Shown: positions 6,162 to 6,495 of the stretch, piece by piece
Layout: every line of letters begins with the position of its first letter
How positions within the stretch are numbered: the stretch's first letter is position 1
Source: an uncultured Phycisphaerales bacterium
GTDB lineage: Bacteria > Planctomycetota > Phycisphaerae > Phycisphaerales > SM1A02
Length of the DNA stretch: 6,495 nucleotides
Reading direction: 5' to 3'
Assembly: GCA_946886375.1 (NCBI GenBank)
Contig: CAMPIL010000213.1
Coordinates: forward strand, 1-6,495
The notes under the pieces: model-generated
What the model was told of the DNA's origin: nothing
Databases searched by the model: none
What the model saw: only the letters and a program-made list of their open reading frames with translations
Made by a program: the position numbers and the translations under genes

Positions 6162-6495
6162 TTAGCCTTGCAGCAGACGCAGCACGGCCTGGGGTTGAGC
6201 GTTGGCCAGCGACAGAGCCTGGGTCGCAGCCTGGCTGAGGATCTGACGGCGAGTCAGGTCAGCGGTTTCCGACGCGAAGTCGGTGTCGCGGATGGCGGAT
6301 TCGGCGGCCGTGGTGTTCTCGAGCGAGATACCAAGGCTGCTGATGGTGGCGCCGACGACGTTCTTCTGGAACGCGCCGAGACGTCCACGCAATGCCGAGA
6401 CCTGCTTGATGGCGCCATCGACGATGCTCTGGGCCTGGGTCAGGTCGCCGTTCACGACGTGGCCCGTGCCGCCTGACTTCAGGGCCGAAAGGAAC
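6162..6495 (-). CDS. Flagellin, C-terminal 110 residues (5' end outside window)
   Basis: Flagellin is the exported filament subunit of the flagellum. The visible part covers the end of the variable domain (SALKSGGTGHVVNGD) and the conserved C-terminal D1/D0 helices: VSALRGRLGAFQKN, then SLENTTAAESAIRDTDFASE, then a helix with LTRRQILSQAA and ALSLANAQPQAVLRLLQG before TAA. These helices pair with the N-terminal D0 region in the filament core and carry the export and assembly determinants. The C-terminus follows the usual flagellin ending with a short RLLQG tail. A dedicated terminator directly downstream suggests it is the last or only gene of its transcript. The N-terminus, promoter and any sigma28 site lie to the right of the window. 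The symbol fliC or hag cannot be chosen from this part alone. Confidence 0.95.
   Translation of the reverse strand, partial: FLSALKSGGTGHVVNGDLTQAQSIVDGAIKQVSALRGRLGAFQKNVVGATISSLGISLENTTAAESAIRDTDFASETADLTRRQILSQAATQALSLANAQPQAVLRLLQG

Noticed and set aside
1..6495. CRISPR arrays, tRNA or rRNA genes, insertion sequences, attachment sites
   Set aside because: No regularly spaced repeats, cloverleaf or rRNA sequence, transposase frame or terminal repeats were seen.

Overview
All credible genes in this window lie on the minus strand. In transcription order (right to left) they are: the 3' end of a flagellin gene, a lysophospholipid-acyltransferase-like gene, a beta-ketoacyl-ACP synthase gene, a short broken tetratricopeptide-repeat (TPR) fragment, a gene-free leader region of about 400 bases, and the first 1068 codons of rpoB, which runs off the left edge. 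The plus-strand open frames over rpoB and the synthase are shadows produced by GC-rich codon use.

The organism is a motile bacterium of fairly high GC content with an LpxL/HtrB-type acyltransferase, so it probably has a Gram-negative envelope. The flagellin C-terminus, the rpoB protein and the acyltransferase-synthase pair would fit a Planctomycetota or Phycisphaerae-like genome. That placement rests on my impression of the protein sequences and is low confidence.

Region by region: 6495-6162 is the flagellin C-terminal D0 region, followed by a strong 12-bp GC-rich hairpin terminator (6134-6107). A sigma70-like promoter (6061-6033) could then start a compact operon. In it the acyltransferase (5986-5051) and ketosynthase (5054-3804) overlap by ATGA, and the ketosynthase stop is in turn overlapped by a TTG-started TPR frame (3807-3615) that breaks after 52 codons. 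A 10-bp inverted repeat at 3505-3477 may end this unit. The 3476-3205 stretch holds inverted repeats, a candidate promoter (3334-3306), a possible 21-codon upstream ORF whose stop overlaps the rpoB start, a perfect 8-bp hairpin and a strong Shine-Dalgarno site.

How the genes fit together: the flagellin and rpoB are ordinary conserved genes. The acyltransferase and ketosynthase are very likely made together and should act in sequence on ACP-bound acyl chains (elongation, then transfer to a membrane lipid), but no acyl carrier, reductase or dehydratase is next to them. The most unusual points are the missing acidic residue in the acyltransferase HX4D/E motif, a Trp in the Gly-rich loop of the ketosynthase, the broken TPR gene, and the leader of rpoB, which here is not directly preceded by rplJ-rplL.
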